Positions 44,380 through 56,522 of a stretch of 64,000 nucleotides of DNA are shown in pieces. The stretch comes from Gymnothorax reevesii (lineage: Eukaryota > Chordata > Actinopteri > Anguilliformes > Muraenidae). The notes under the pieces are model-generated. The model was not told where the DNA came from. It ran no database searches and saw only the letters and a program-made list of their open reading frames with translations. Both the position numbers and the translations under genes were made by a program. Every line of letters starts with the position of its first letter. The first letter of the stretch is position 1. The DNA is taken from contig CM056581.1 in assembly GCA_029721435.1 (NCBI GenBank), positions 68,992,712-69,056,711 of the forward strand, read 5' to 3'.

Positions 44380-44540
44380 AACGTTACCTGTGGTAAAATG
44401 ATCGAAACAGACTTTGCTGTAAGGAGTAGCCTGGAAGTCTCTCCTATTGATTCTAGGTAGCCACAGGTCTCTCCTCCGCTGGCTCAACTCCTCTGCCTCT
44501 CTCCCCTCTCTTTTCCTCACAGTGGCCATAGCAAAATATC
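44380..44540 (-). pseudogene. THAP-domain-like fragment
   Basis: Within the minus-strand frame 44718-44368, the segment ELSQRRRDLWLPRINRRDFQ then ATPYSKVCFDHFTTG matches the middle of a THAP zinc finger (…K.R..W…I.R……..VC..HF.SG). The N-terminal Cys pair is not found, and upstream sequence looks unrelated. It is probably part of the same relic as 43618-43812. Confidence 0.4.
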
Positions 44541-46852
44541 TAACACTGCTTTTTTTTGCTGTTATTTGAACAACTGTGAACCACACAGCTAACCATGTTG
44601 AACCCACCTGGGTTGATATGATCGCTAAAGAATGCGAGGTAGAAGCCTCTCGATAGAGTCGCGTCAGGAATGTTAGTGGGGATGTCAACAATATGGCTGC
44701 ATCAAACGTTGATGACACGCATCAAATACCATCAATTGAGAAGAAGTGCCACTCTCGTTCAAGTTCCGGTTCTCGAAACACGTCTCTGTCCGTGTGGGGG
44801 CGAGTGCAGAATGAATGGAAGTCGATGGGTATACACCCCTAAAAATCCACTTTTCTCTGGAAATACATTTTTTTCAAGTAATTTGAATGTTATTTTCAAA
44901 AGGGGAGAGCAATAAAATGCACTTGGCTGAATATTGGATTTTTTTAAGTTCACTGATCTGTTCTAAAAAGCCGTTCAAAATATCCCGATGACGTCACTGC
45001 CGTAAAGCAATACCTCTGGCTAATTCTGAGTCACCTCGAAGCCCAGAGCTGAATGAGCCTCCAGCCTGTCTATGGAGACAGTCGGTCACTTTGGCTGGAT
45101 TTACACTGCGAGTTAAATGTGTGTTGGAGCTCTCTGGTTGAATAAACATGTGACAGAGTTCTGGTTAGTCAATGTAAAAACCCAAATATGCGAATATTTC
45201 ACATGAATACAGCTTAAAGGGTTTTTTTGGGTTGCAACTGGCATCAGCGATAAAGTTATTTTTAATACATGAACAATTCTAATGCAGCTACATTGATTTT
45301 AGCCGCCGGTTGGCAAACTGCTATTTGCTTAGCGTAACTTAAGCATTAGCACAATGCGGTGGCTCGCTAGCTTTGCTGCTCCACGTCGTTTCTTATCCAT
45401 TATCTTACTGTTGCTGAAAGATAATAAAACAGTTACAAATATTAAGTTTGACAGAAAAATCCTCCTTAAATGTGTTTCTGATTATCTTGACCGGCCAGCT
45501 TTGTTGTCTTGGTCTTCAGATGTCATCAAGTGGGATCTCTCAACCTAAATAGTCGTAGGTCCGTCACTGACCAATCGGCATTCATTAGCAGAATGCTAGC
45601 GTGTTATGGCCAACAGCAGCCCAACCTGTAGGAAATCGAAAGGACACTTCTCGGAAATTTCACTTTTAAAGCTGCAGTTGGTAACTTTTTGTCATTATTG
45701 CTAAAACTGTGACTGTGTACAGACAGTATTCCATAAAACTAGTACTCTGTAATTTAAAAAAGGCTCCTTCAAACCCACCTAATGCTCTTACTGCATTTTA
45801 AAAGAATCATTCGGACCGACCAAAAAGAACCAATTACAGCCAGGATGGTGTCTGACAGCTGTCAAACAGTGCACATGCACGTGGTGCAGACAGCCCCTCC
45901 CCCTTCCTCCTCAGTTCACGCCAGTGCTCAGTTAAGTTCAAATCTCCGAGAGCGGGTTCAGGAGCTCAGAACCATCAGCGAGGAAAAACCAATACCTCAG
46001 TTAGCAGAAACAGCACACATGGCTAAGACTAGTAAAAAAGGAAGCCAGAAGAAAAACATGGGCCTTAACGGTCACCTGAGTATAGTATATCCAATGTTAA
46101 ACCTTGGCCATTAGGCGTAGCCCTAATTTTGACCCCAGGGATCAGATTAATGGAAACCAGTATCATAAGCAGTAGAGTATTCTAAATTGTATGTATATAA
46201 CTTGTGGCTATTTTCTTTAAGCAAAGAAGATTTCTCAAGCCATTTTGACCCTTGGGCCCTGCCCCTTAGCCCCTGGGTAAGGGAAACTGTCAAAAATATC
46301 ATAATATCATCTCATTGTTGTAATGTAAATCAAGTGTGAATGATTTCCAGTAGAAATTAAACAGAACATACCCAAAAGTATAATTTTCCTATATAAACTA
46401 TAGTAAACTTGACCCCCTCCCCAGGGGCAAACATGGAGCCCGGGGGTAATGAAATTCACAATTTTTATAAAGCAGCTCAAGACACTTCCATCTATAAAGA
46501 TAACTGGTTTCCAGCATCTCTAGGTATAAAAAAGTAAATGCAAGACAATAGGCTTGCACTAACAGAGTTGACAATACATAGGTTTGGTCGGTGCGGTCTG
46601 TGAATATGCTCATAAAAACTTCATTTTGCGTTTAAACAAAAAAACGCTTCAGTGAAAGGAAGGAATAATGCCTTCATTAGCATATGTCAAGTTACTTTTC
46701 TACTTCTGAGGTAAAACCGCATCCCGCGGGACATTTTCCCCTCAAACTGTACAGGCAGTTGCCAAGTACCAACCATAGGTTGTTGGTTTTCTCCAGGTAT
46801 ACTACAGTTTCCTCCAAAACCTAAACATGACACATCCTTAAATGACCCTTAC

Positions 46853-47190
46853 TTAAGTTGTTGTGTTCACAATGTGGCTTATGATGACAATATAATAAAG
46901 GGCAATAACTCCATCAAATTTGATTGAATCGATCTGTTTTTCATACTTCTTTGAGATCTTATAGATATAAGCCAGCATGCAAAGATTCATGAAAATTGAC
47001 CAATATTTACTAAAATTATTGTGTTCACAAGGTTGCTTGTGATAATAATACAACAAAGGGCAATAACTCCATGAAATATGATTGAATCAATCTGGTTTTC
47101 GAACTCGTTCAAGATCTTATGGATATAAGCCTGCATACAAAGTCTCATCAAAATTGGTTCATAAATACTTAAGTTATTTTGTTCACGAGG
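46853..47190. repeat. 159-bp tandem repeat, about two copies
   Basis: TTAAGTTGTTGTGTTCACAA (46853), TAAAATTATTGTGTTCACAA (47012) and TAAGTTATTTTGTTCACG (47171) mark unit starts 159 bp apart. Each unit contains AAGGGCAATAACTCCAT and GATATAAGCC. It is followed by a GACGACGCACGACAACGG block. Confidence 0.8.
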
Positions 47191-47932
47191 AAAAGTTTAC
47201 GGACGACGCACGACAACGGACAAAAGGGGATCGCAATAGGTCACGCCTTTGGCTCAGGTAACCTAAAAAGCTCCAAAGAAAGAATTTAACAAAACCCGGG
47301 ATGAAACCAGAGTGAACATCGGAGTGGATTTTTAGAAGTGGAAGGAACTTTTCTCCTTGACCGGTAAATCCCTGCTTTATTTGTTGGTTCATTTTTGCTC
47401 TGCAAATAAGCGAGTTGGCGTCGCTGACATGCTCACCAAACTAAACCCAGCCCTAACCAGCATCAATTCATTTTTGCTCTGCAAATAAGCAAGTGAACGT
47501 CGCTTACAAGCACAGTCGCTGATCGAAATTGCCAGAATCTTGTAATTGTTACAGTACTCCACAGTGCATGTGATGTTACTGCGATGTTGCAGTCGAGCTA
47601 ACGTTAGCTTGTTTCAGATGCTAGGGCTAACGTTACTGGTGTTGTTTTATTAGAAAGCAGCAGAAAATCTCTTTATGAAGTGACCTGCCAGTCTTATCAG
47701 TTGTGTTGTTGTCCTTATAAACGTGTAATGTTTCTGTGCTCTCACAGCTAAATACTGACATACATGATTTACTGGCCATTCAGCTGGATTCACGACAGTT
47801 TCTGTACTCAAAAAACGGGTAACTTGCTGAAATAAGCGTGTGCTGGGTTTTTAATGAATACATACTGCTGTAGATTACTTTTCATGTCGACATGATTTAT
47901 TTCTGCTCGTTTGTTGGCAGGCGTGTCATTGG

Positions 47933-48687
47933 ACCTGAAAAATCCGGGGCTCATATCCCTCCCTTTATTAAAAATTAGTCCTGGCTAATTCTAGATGTGT
48001 TTCCTATATTAACACGTTTTCCAATTCAAGAATAATCAAGTAGCAATCGAAGAGATGGCTTCTCTCCCTCATGCGATCTAAAAGCGACAAAATAATGGGC
48101 TGCATTCAGGACAGAAAAATAATTTAATTATAATTAGGTCGATGCACCTGCGCTCGGCAAGGCATTTCAGACTAGTAAGTGGTTTGGTCCGTTTACATTT
48201 TCCAATCTTCCAATCCAATCTTTTTTTTTTGTTAGTTTTTTTTTTTACTACAAATTGAGCAACCATGCTGCAAAAACAGGTGTTATGTACTTGTCGCCGA
48301 AATTACCTTCATTCGCTGAAGAGTTCCGAAATGCCAACGCCGAGTGATGGTGCATAGACCCAATTATAATCAAATTATTTTTCGGTACTGAATGTAGCCT
48401 ATTATTTTTTCGCTTTTCGATCGCATGGGGGAGAGAAGCCATGTCTTGAACTGCCACTTGATTATTCTTGAATTGGAAAACGTGTGAATGAAGGAAAACC
48501 ATCTAGAATTTGCCAGGACTAATTATTATCCCTCGCCGCGCAATTAGCGCGAAGTGGGGGATATAGCTTTAGGCTCCGTCCGTACGGACACATTAAATTG
48601 AGGCGGCGGGGGATGTTACCATGTTAGTGGCAAACACTTGTTTTCAATAAAAGGAGGGATATTAGCCCCGGAATTTTCAGGTCTAAC
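47933..48687. repeat. Inverted repeat within TTAA element
   Basis: GACCTGAAAAATCCGGGGCT at 47933 pairs with the complement ending near 48684. An inner pair, TCCAATTCAAGAATAATCAA (48020) and the mirrored block at about 48462-48481, extends to a GATGCACC/GGTGCAT pair. Arms total about 200 bp, interrupted by a CG-rich insert around 48526-48646. Confidence 0.65.
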
Positions 48688-49169
48688 GACGCGCCGGTTG
48701 GTCGGCCAGCAGTGTTGACTGTTCGCAACAGTAACGTCTCGCCTCGGCAACTTGGCCGCTTTCATAATGTGAACGTGCAAAATCTCTTCGCAGTTGCATG
48801 CATAACAGCTCGCGTGCCTTTGTGTGCACGGCAGCTTTCTGGGGGAGGGTCTGAGGAGTGCAGTGGAGAGGGAGGGGGAAGGATCTGAATGTTGCTTTTT
48901 TCAAATTTTTGTGCGAAGTCCTCTCTCTTCTCAAAGTTACCAACTGCAGCTTTAACCTATAATCCATATTGAACTTGCAGAAAATGCAACAGTGTTTGCG
49001 ATTTTTGAACGATTACCAGGTGAAAGGGACAAATTTAGCCTTCTAGCTCCATAGGACTTAATTCATTCTGCACTGGCCCACGATCACTCCAAGTGGAATT
49101 CTGGTGGAACTGCAACCAAGTTGGATACAATGGGGCTGAATGGAGAGTAGCAAGGCTCCTTGTCGATAG

Positions 49170-49648
49170 TGTTATGGCCCCATTTTGTTATGACATTTAC
49201 GACAGCAAAGGATGACTGACAAAATTTGAAACTTAAACACATTTAATTAAACAAACTCTTTTAACTAATCTACTATCTACTCTACTGACCAAGATTCATT
49301 ATATACAGAAAAGAAATATTTGTAGTCCCTTTGATTGGGTTGCTTGGTGATGTTCCGCGTGAGGAAAATGCTCCAACACAGGCAAAAATCCACTAAAAGC
49401 TTCACAGGTCGTGAAAAGAGTGACAGGTCTGGTCAAATGTATCCTCCATGCAATTTCTCCAGCTACTCCACTCCCTCAATTTTCCTCCTTATATACTCTT
49501 TTGCAGACCCCTCCCACATTTAGACCTTTTTTTTAATTCTCTGGGACTTGTCCCTGACATGCCCAAGACATGCCCAAACCTAGCTCCAGTCTGGGCTTAA
49601 CATAAAAAAGGTCAATACTGCCATCTAGTGGCTTCTATTCCCATGGCA
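49170..49648 (-). mobile_element. Probable solo LTR (479 bp), target duplication ATAG
   Basis: Begins TGTTATGG and ends CCATGGCA, imperfect inverted ends with the TG..CA rule. ATAG flanks both sides (49166-49169 and 49649-49652). On the minus strand GTATATAAGGAGG (about 49490) is a good TATA box, as expected for an LTR promoter in that orientation. No internal retroviral sequence adjoins it. Confidence 0.55.
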
Positions 49649-51223
49649 ATAGGCTCTGGATTTACTGTTCATGCTCTAGTCCAATTGGAATCGCATCCGG
49701 TTTAAAAATGACAACATGGCGCTATTCAAATTGCCAAAATCAAGGCTTCCTAAATGGTATGCTGAAACCAATGGGTGACGTCGCAGTTGCTACAGGGTGA
49801 AACGGTAACCCAAAAATTGTGTGGCTGACATTAAGGTGGTAACTTGGAACAATAAAAATGCCTAATTTCTGAAAGAACATACACTTGATTCATCGTGCTG
49901 CATAGTTTCCGCTATATTCATTTGAGTAGCGGCACCCCGCCGCTGTTAAATTATTCCCGCCGCTACTTAAGAGTGGGATTTTATTTTTACTCCAAGTTGC
50001 AGAATGGTCTCCCGCTCTGTCTATGAGAGCAAGCGTATGGAATACTGCCGGAATCTCGAACACTCCTGATGTCAAGACAACCACAACAGCGCGAGCACTT
50101 TCTTAACATTTTGGAGAATTTTCAAATGAGGTTAGACTACCTTACGTTAACGTTTCTAGAGCTGAAGATATACGTTATCATGGATAGATGACGTTAAAAT
50201 AGATTGAACTTAATCCCATTGCTGTAGTACTAGATTAAAAAAAAAAAAAAAAACGCTCTGCGAATCGTCACGCTGTTGATATGTAGCTAACTGAACACCA
50301 AGTGTAATGGAGTTAGTGCAATGCTAGGATGACTGCGAATTAACTAACGTTTCCATTAAGGCGCTGATGGAAATGACACTTGTCTTCTGTTAAATTATGC
50401 TATTCTGTTATGTGATAAACAGACCCTTACACTCTTGGTGATACCACTAAAAATTTATGAAAAGAGTTGAGTAAATTTTACGTTTGTTGCGAGCTTTAAC
50501 TTTCATATGACATGCCGACTCTAGGAAGATTCTCGGTGCCGCTGACGTTTCAGTAAATGAACATTTGCAATTTATAAATGTTAAAGTAAATGTATGTACA
50601 AACAAATAATTCAATACACATGTACAAATAAGTATTTGTACCAAATAAATATTATAGATAAATGCGTTCTAAAGCTTGAATTGCAGTCATGTCTTTTTTT
50701 TAATACTTTTGAAGTTGCTGATTGATATTCACATGCGCACGCCATACAGGGAACAAAAAAAACTTTACCCCCGCTGCTGATAAAAATCCTGGAGGAAACC
50801 CTAGTAGTGACTAACATATTGAGCATTTATGTCGCCAAATGGCTGCCAATTTATGACCCCGGTCATGTTTTATTCACTGACCTTTATCTAGGGGTTGACA
50901 TCATAGCAGTAAGATTTCCTGTGTTAGCAAGGTCAATTCAGCATTTATGAATGCTCTTGCAATAATTAGGCCTGACCACTAACTTAGCCCTTGGCTAATC
51001 GCATTATGAAGTATGCACAAAAATAAAATCTCAATCCATTCATGCAGAATGTTATTTACTTACATTAGTGGATCATCGCAGGCATTCAACTAGACGCAGT
51101 CCAGTCAGTCGCCCGCGACTGGTGTCTCCCGGTGCGCAGCTGTCAGATGAAATTGGGCAAAACCCCATGGGCATGTCCATTGCCTATCTAGTAGATAATG
51201 CTATACTTGTAAATGTGAAAAAT

Positions 51224-51225
<2 letters not shown>

Positions 51226-51276
<51 letters not shown>
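51226..51276. repeat. TA dinucleotide microsatellite
   Basis: About 25 uninterrupted TA units; the frames over it are artefacts. Confidence 0.95.
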
Positions 51277-51283
<7 letters not shown>

Positions 51284-52239
51284 TACGTGGGGTTCAGGAT
51301 TCCAAGGGAGCGGCTTAAGTAGGCAATGGAATCTGTCAGGGTAATTTTTGTTGAATTAGACCTCATTTTGAATGTTTAGGTGCAATGGATATGCCAAAGC
51401 TGCGACGGCATCTTAGTGATGCCAGTAAAACATCTAAAGGTATATGGCTCTGGAATATATATGCCAAATTTTGTACAAACTCACTGAATGGTTTTCGCTG
51501 TATGACTGAAATGGCACATGGAACATGATGGCAGAAGTTCGTTGTACCATAGATCCAAATAATGCATGCATGGTATGGTGTGGTGTGCGTGCGTCTCTCA
51601 CTGTCTCTCTCTCAAATACCATGATGTACAACATATTGGGCCACTGGACGTTAATCCGGCTCCTGGAGGGAGAGGCTTACAAAAAATTCAAGATGGCCGC
51701 CATTGCGGCCATGTTGTTTTTCCGATTTGGCCGAAATTCAATAGCAACCTACCTCGGGACCAGATATGTGTGTATGAAAAGTTTCGTATTGATATCTTCG
51801 TAAATGTTCATAAAAAGTGTGTGACGTCGTTTGGTACGGCGCACGATAATGATCACAGCGCACAGGATTTGTCACAAACGCTATATGTCCTCTCTCCGGG
51901 GGACATTATACCAACCATGATCTTTGTTCGTTTCGACTTCCTCACTGTCTTTGGCATCGGCATCGGACACCACCTCATCACTGTCATCTGTTGCATAAGG
52001 TTCTAACGCGTAGGGCTGCATTTCCCCTGTTTATCCTCTGAGTCTCTGCATCTTCAGGGGGTCAGTCCCCTCAAACTGAGCTGACAAATCGCTAATATCA
52101 ACAGAAGAATCGTTACCTTCTCTGAAGGCTCATGCTCTGAGCCATAACAGCTCCCTTTTTTTACGACTGCGATGACGCTTCAGCATAATGCCCGGTCAAT
52201 GGCTGACTGCCAGAAGCCAGAAGTTGAAATTCATTATTC

Positions 52240-52854
52240 CAGTGTTTCTCAACTCCAGTCCTGGGGACCCACTGCCCTACACATTTGTCTGCCAGCTCAG
52301 CAATGGCATGATTCAGTCAATCAAATCCTAATCATCAGTCTCTTGCGAAGTTGAAATAGGTGTGGTAAACCAGGGCTAGTACAATCATACATGATACTTT
52401 GGCAACTTTTTGAGTTAAGAAACACCATTTAAGAGGATTTGCAGGTTGACAAAATTGAAATTTGATGTCAGAGCGACAATTCATTATTTAAAAATATATT
52501 TTCATAATTACCTCAAGCTCATGGGACCAAATATAAAATATTTTCTTATCTTTAATTCTAGCCTCCAGATTTAATGGATTAGGGTATTTCATGAAATAAA
52601 AAATGACCCACATAGTGAAGTTAGTTTTCTGTTTACTTTTATTGCAACTTGTTCTACTTAGTATGCTTAAGGTTAGGTCATTGTAAAATGCAGTTCTTAA
52701 TTGGAAAGTTTAATGTCTTCATTGGGGACACCTGATTCAATGAACTAAGAGACTGACAATTAGTATTAGCTCATTAAGTGAATCATCCCACTGCTGAGCT
52801 GGAACACAAATTTATAGTGCTGTGGGTCCCCAGGACTGGAGTTGAGAACCACTG
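52240..52854. mobile_element. hAT-type MITE, 615 bp
   Basis: CAGTGTTTCTCAACTCCAGT at 52240 pairs with the complement of CAGTGGTTCTCAACTCCAGT ending 52854, and the match extends about 80 bp inward. Direct flanks CATTATTC (52232-52239) and CATTATAC (52855-52862) agree at 7 of 8 positions. There is no coding capacity. Confidence 0.85.
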
Positions 52855-53375
52855 CATTATACCACAATAATGGTTCTCTGAAAATGTTCAGAATTGTATC
52901 AAACAAAAGCAAGTTTAGTAAAAGTAAAGTAGTTTATTATAAAATAAATCCATGATGATGTCAGCGGCACTTTAATCCAGTGTACTCTGACGGAGCAAAT
53001 CTGATGAAGTAGCAGGCGAACTGTGTAGTTTTGCACATTCTGTTTGCATGTGATTCATGAATAAAAACGGTGTCTAACCTCTGGTGTGCACTGGATTAAT
53101 ATTTTTTGTTCAACAGCGACTAATGTTGCTGTAGTATGATTTTTCCAAGTCCGGTGAGACTACATAATGGACTGATTTATGCTTTTACATTCATCAGGAT
53201 GATATTACCCCATGAGACACTGTTATAAAGCTGTTTTTGACTTAAAGATGCATATATTTCCAAAGTAAAGAGCCAGTTTCTTGGCATTGGACTCATGTAC
53301 AGCAAGCCTGCGCTTGAGCTCATGGGTCCCACTAAACAGTTCTCATTCTCTGCTCGCCCCCATTTATGACATCAG

Positions 53376-53499
53376 GGAGAAGCCCCTCCCACTGAAGGAG
53401 CCTCGTCTGACCCCGCCCACTCCATCCTGGCTTCAGAGAGACCTCAGGGTGCGCTTCATTGACAAGACCTTCAAGGGCGGAAAATACTACAACTCCAAG
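53376..53499 (+). CDS. gpkow: gpkow exon 8: start of KOW2 region
   Basis: Acceptor CATTTATGACATCAG|G in phase 2, completing TG|G (Trp). The peptide [20 protein letters not shown] then [20 protein letters not shown] ends AAG|GTACAC in phase 0. [17 protein letters not shown] is the strongly conserved segment that leads into the second KOW motif of GPKOW. A direct Asp-Trp-Glu junction with exon 7 reads naturally and needs no additional exon between. The exons coding for the remaining KOW2 and C-terminus were not found up to base 64000; intron 8 exceeds 10.5 kb. Confidence 0.94.
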
Positions 53500-55168
53500 G
53501 TACACCTAGAACTGCATGTGCTCATACTCGCACTCAAGCGCCACACCACTGTCTTTCACATTGCAGTTGTTATTACAAATGCGGATGTCGGAAGTTTTTT
53601 TGATGAAAAGGTAATAATATGGTGCATTATGTAATAACCAGCCAAAATGGGTGTCTTCATTCACGAAAATCATTCCATCATAATGTTTATTTTATGCATT
53701 GCATGAAACAAACTGCCTCAATTTTTTAAAGAGATGCAATTCTTTCAGCTCTTTGGTCAAAGCTACATCAAGTGTCACTGTATTCCTCAGCTTAAAACCT
53801 CCTAGTGACGGGAAGCGCGTATACGTGGGTAGCGGTGCTGGTCACTGAGTACGCACTGTGGATGGGATTATTTTCACACTGGCGCGCTACAGGGGATAAC
53901 TGAACTTGTATTCGTTCCCGCATCTATGAGGGGGTATCAAAAAGTTCTAATTATCACCGAGACATATAGAGGGCAGAAACTTTATTTTGCTTTCTTGTCC
54001 TTAAAGTAGGGATTCAAAGAAAATAAGAACCCATAAAATTGGTCCGTTATAACAATTTCATGATATGTTGAAGGCATTAATTCATAACAACAGAAAAAAA
54101 AGTTTCATGCTACTTGATATTCGCTTTCCAAATGTTGTTCGTTTTCTGCCTTTATCAGTCCTCAGACAGTCTCATTTTCGGTGACGTCACCTACGGGTTG
54201 TGTACTGTGAAAGTACCCAAATGCTCCATAGTAATAATACAGTGAACACTGAAAATTGTTTTCAATTTTGTTTATAAATCCTGACGAGTCAGAACTCATA
54301 ATAGATTTCTTCCAGATCTCCCAGTAGTTCGTGGTTTTTAAAGGTAATGTCGCACAAAGGTGATTTCTTTCATCGATGCATTAGTTATGCTGCTTATTTT
54401 GTTTTGTTACATGCAGCACAAAGTCCGGTCGCCGTGCTGGCTATACGCTTTACATGTACACGTTGTCTAGTTTAGATAGAAAATTATGTTTTTATTGGAG
54501 TCATCATTCCGAGGAAGGTTGGATAAGCCAATGCTCTGGGCTACTTAAAAAAAAGATATTATTTTATGAACAACAATTGGAGTCTCATTACAGTGATTGA
54601 CTGACAGAAATATTGAGTGACAAGGTCGATGCCATTTAGAACACAATAGTACCCCTCAAATATCTCCACCCAGTACCTCAAAAGCAGCCTGAATCGTCCG
54701 CCTGTACTTCTCATGCACTGAAGTTCAATTTTAATTGCTTTGTTATAGTTGTTGTATCCCTTCCAATGGTTTTTTTTCTTCAACTTGTGGTCTGTCCTCT
54801 TCCATAATGGCCAAAACGAAACAAAGCCTTGAAAATGTAATAATGTTAAATAGTTACAGTATACGCAATAGAAAGATCTGACGACAGGCAGCTGTAAGTG
54901 CATGAACAATATGTAGGCCTATTCCTGCGCGAGTTCAGAGAGAAAAACATTCTAAAAATCTTCCATTCTTGTTTTGTCGTCGCTCTAATCAAGTCTAATC
55001 ATCTATAAAATATCATAATAAATTAAGGTATCAGTCCTTCCCCATATTGACACATGATTTCCATCATATCGTTTAGCCTATGTCCATGTTAATCTTCAAT
55101 GTACTATACAGAAAAATATGAGTTTAAATTAAAAAAAAAAAGATGAATGTTTGAATGTTTCTCCATTA

Positions 55169-55925
55169 CAGTGCCTGACAAAAGTCTTGTTGCATAAAGA
55201 CATAATAACTAAAAATACCATATAACTTTATTTCCAACCAATCAATTGTCAAAATAAATGGTCCATTTTAATGTCAAGGGGTTTCACATTAATAATTTGG
55301 TGCAAAATGTAACTGTCAAAAAGGGTTCTGATGTTCACAGCCTGGCAAAGCCCATAAAATGCGTTTTTGCTGGGACAAAAGTCTTGTCTCTTCAGATGAT
55401 GCAACAAATCACAGATTAGAGTGTAACCTATGACAAATACTGTAGTTAACACATTCCCAGATGTGTATAGAAATTACCGCAACGCACCAGACTTTCATAT
55501 GAGGTGCGACTAGACCTCTGACAACATGCCAAAGATTCAACCACAAACCAAAGTGCTGATCATCAAGAGGCTGAAGACTGAGTCTGCTGCTGAGGTGGTA
55601 AACATTTTTTAATGTATCCAAATGTCAGGTGGAGGGGACAAGAAAAATATTTGAAGGAACTGGTGATGTTCGTGGCAAGTGCAGGTCAGACAGACCCGGT
55701 TATGACAACTGTTTGAAAGGACCGTTTGTTGCTTCAACGGTACAAGGCTAGCCCTTCTTCAACTACAGCAAAGCTACATGAGGAAATGTCACGAAAAATC
55801 TCGGTATCTACAAGAAGAGTTTGTCAAATTCTCTCTCAAAGTGGTTTTTTATGGCCAAATAAGTACACAATAAGTGTACACAGCACGCAAATTCAGAGCA
55901 GAGCTTGCAAAACCCGTATGTGACA
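55169..55925 (+). mobile_element. Decayed Tc1-type fragment
   Basis: Begins CAGTGCCTGACAAAAGTC after TA at 55167-55168, a typical Tc1 terminus. Downstream, MPKIQPQTKVLIIKRLKTES and, after shifts, LLQRYKASPSSTTAKLHEEM with ISVSTRRVCQILSQSGF give a tandem HTH region. No catalytic domain or right terminus is seen. Confidence 0.6.
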
Positions 55926-56109
55926 TCACCCAAAACGGGTGTCATTCCTAGCGTCACGGAAGTATTCATGTTCGATTAAGTACTGTCTTTTAGTGCATGT
56001 TTCCATTTTCTCGTATCGATAATGTGACGCAATGACATTACATTCTTTGCGTTCCAAGCTTTCCATTGATGTCAAAATTGCGATATTTCAGTTTTTCTGT
56101 TGTATCCCT

Positions 56110-56352
56110 ACTTTAAGACTTCTCGACGTAGTCACCATCCAGAGTCTCACATTTCTTCCACTGTTTCTTGACCTTGCGCAGACCACCTGAATCTTGAATG
56201 ACCACAAGGAAATTTCTTTTCCATCTCACAACAGTGTCATAAGATGGGCTGCCATCACCATAAACAGATCGCATCTCATCGTGAATCTGTCAGGCAGTGC
56301 AACCTTTCAAGTGCAAAAATTTGATTACAGTGCACGCCTCAATCTTCTCCAT
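56110..56352 (-). pseudogene. mariner transposase: HTH joined to C-terminus
   Basis: The minus strand encodes MEKIEACTVIKFLHLKGCTA, then IHDEMRSVYGDGSPSYDTVV and RWKRNF, the Mos1-type helix-turn-helix (HTH_48). About 12 residues later it reads KKQWKKCETLDGDYVEKS and stop, which is the extreme C-terminus of mariner transposases (…W.KCI…GDYVEK). The whole catalytic D-D-D domain of about 230 residues is missing, yet the joined frame stays open, with about 70-80 codons. Confidence 0.8.
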
Positions 56353-56522
56353 ACTTGGGGTTATTCGTATTTAGGATCAACAAGCACAAGACCGAATAAA
56401 GTGAAGTAGATCGTTCTTGGTCTATTCACTAGATGAGGATCACTGATGTTGCAATCAAAATTTCATCATGATCGCTTAATAGCTTCTCGGGGATAATTAG
56501 AAATTGTTGATACCCCCTCGTA

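Larger units (their letters stand above)
43433..45030. mobile_element. Possible ISL2EU/THAP-type DNA transposon relic
   Basis: Weak inverted ends: AAAGCCAGAATATGCTTTA near 43434 against a complement resembling TAGCCAGAGGTATTGCTTTA near 45030. Inside are two divergent coding relics and a hairpin (43868-44060). Some fish ISL2EU-like elements encode a THAP-domain protein and a YqaJ-like nuclease, which fits, but the assignment is by eye only. Confidence 0.35.
45670..48951. mobile_element. TTAA-flanked non-autonomous element (piggyBac-like)
   Basis: AGCTGCAGTTGGTAACTTTTT at 45670 is mirrored by AGTTACCAACTGCAGCT ending 48951. TTAA stands outside both ends (45666-45669 and 48952-48955), as for piggyBac-type insertion. 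The 3.3-kb interior has no transposase. It includes the tandem repeat at 46853-47190 and an inverted-repeat block at about 47933-48687. Confidence 0.55.
42304..53375 (+). other. gpkow: gpkow intron 7 (11.1 kb)
   Basis: Donor GTAGGG, acceptor GACATCAG. Contains a possible ISL2EU-type relic, a TTAA-flanked element, a solo LTR, an AT microsatellite and a hAT MITE. The stretches 42304-43432, 45031-45669, 49653-51220 and 51280-52239 show no recognisable gene; a GATGGCCGCCATTGCGGCCAT palindrome lies at about 51693-51713. Confidence 0.8.
53927..56520 (-). mobile_element. mariner element, internally deleted, with Tc1 insert
   Basis: Left end TGAGGGGGTATCAAAAAG and right-end complement CGAGGGGGTATCAACAAT form ~35-bp inverted repeats, with TA outside both (53925-53926 and 56521-56522). 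The 2.6-kb span includes a separate Tc1-type fragment (55169-55925) and a region 54100-55160 that I cannot name. The word TTAAAGTAGGGAT occurs near both ends (54003 and, inverted, 56105-56117). Confidence 0.75.

Noticed and set aside
45782..46114. A 110-codon frame that might be a host exon
   Set aside because: No domain, no good splice sites, and it lies inside a TTAA-flanked repetitive element.
51068..51366. Open frames over the TA microsatellite
   Set aside because: Poly Ile-Tyr artefacts of the dinucleotide run.
51566..52006. A 146-codon frame in intron 7
   Set aside because: It crosses apparent repeat sequence (GGCCGCCATTGCGGCC palindrome) and shows no conserved motif.
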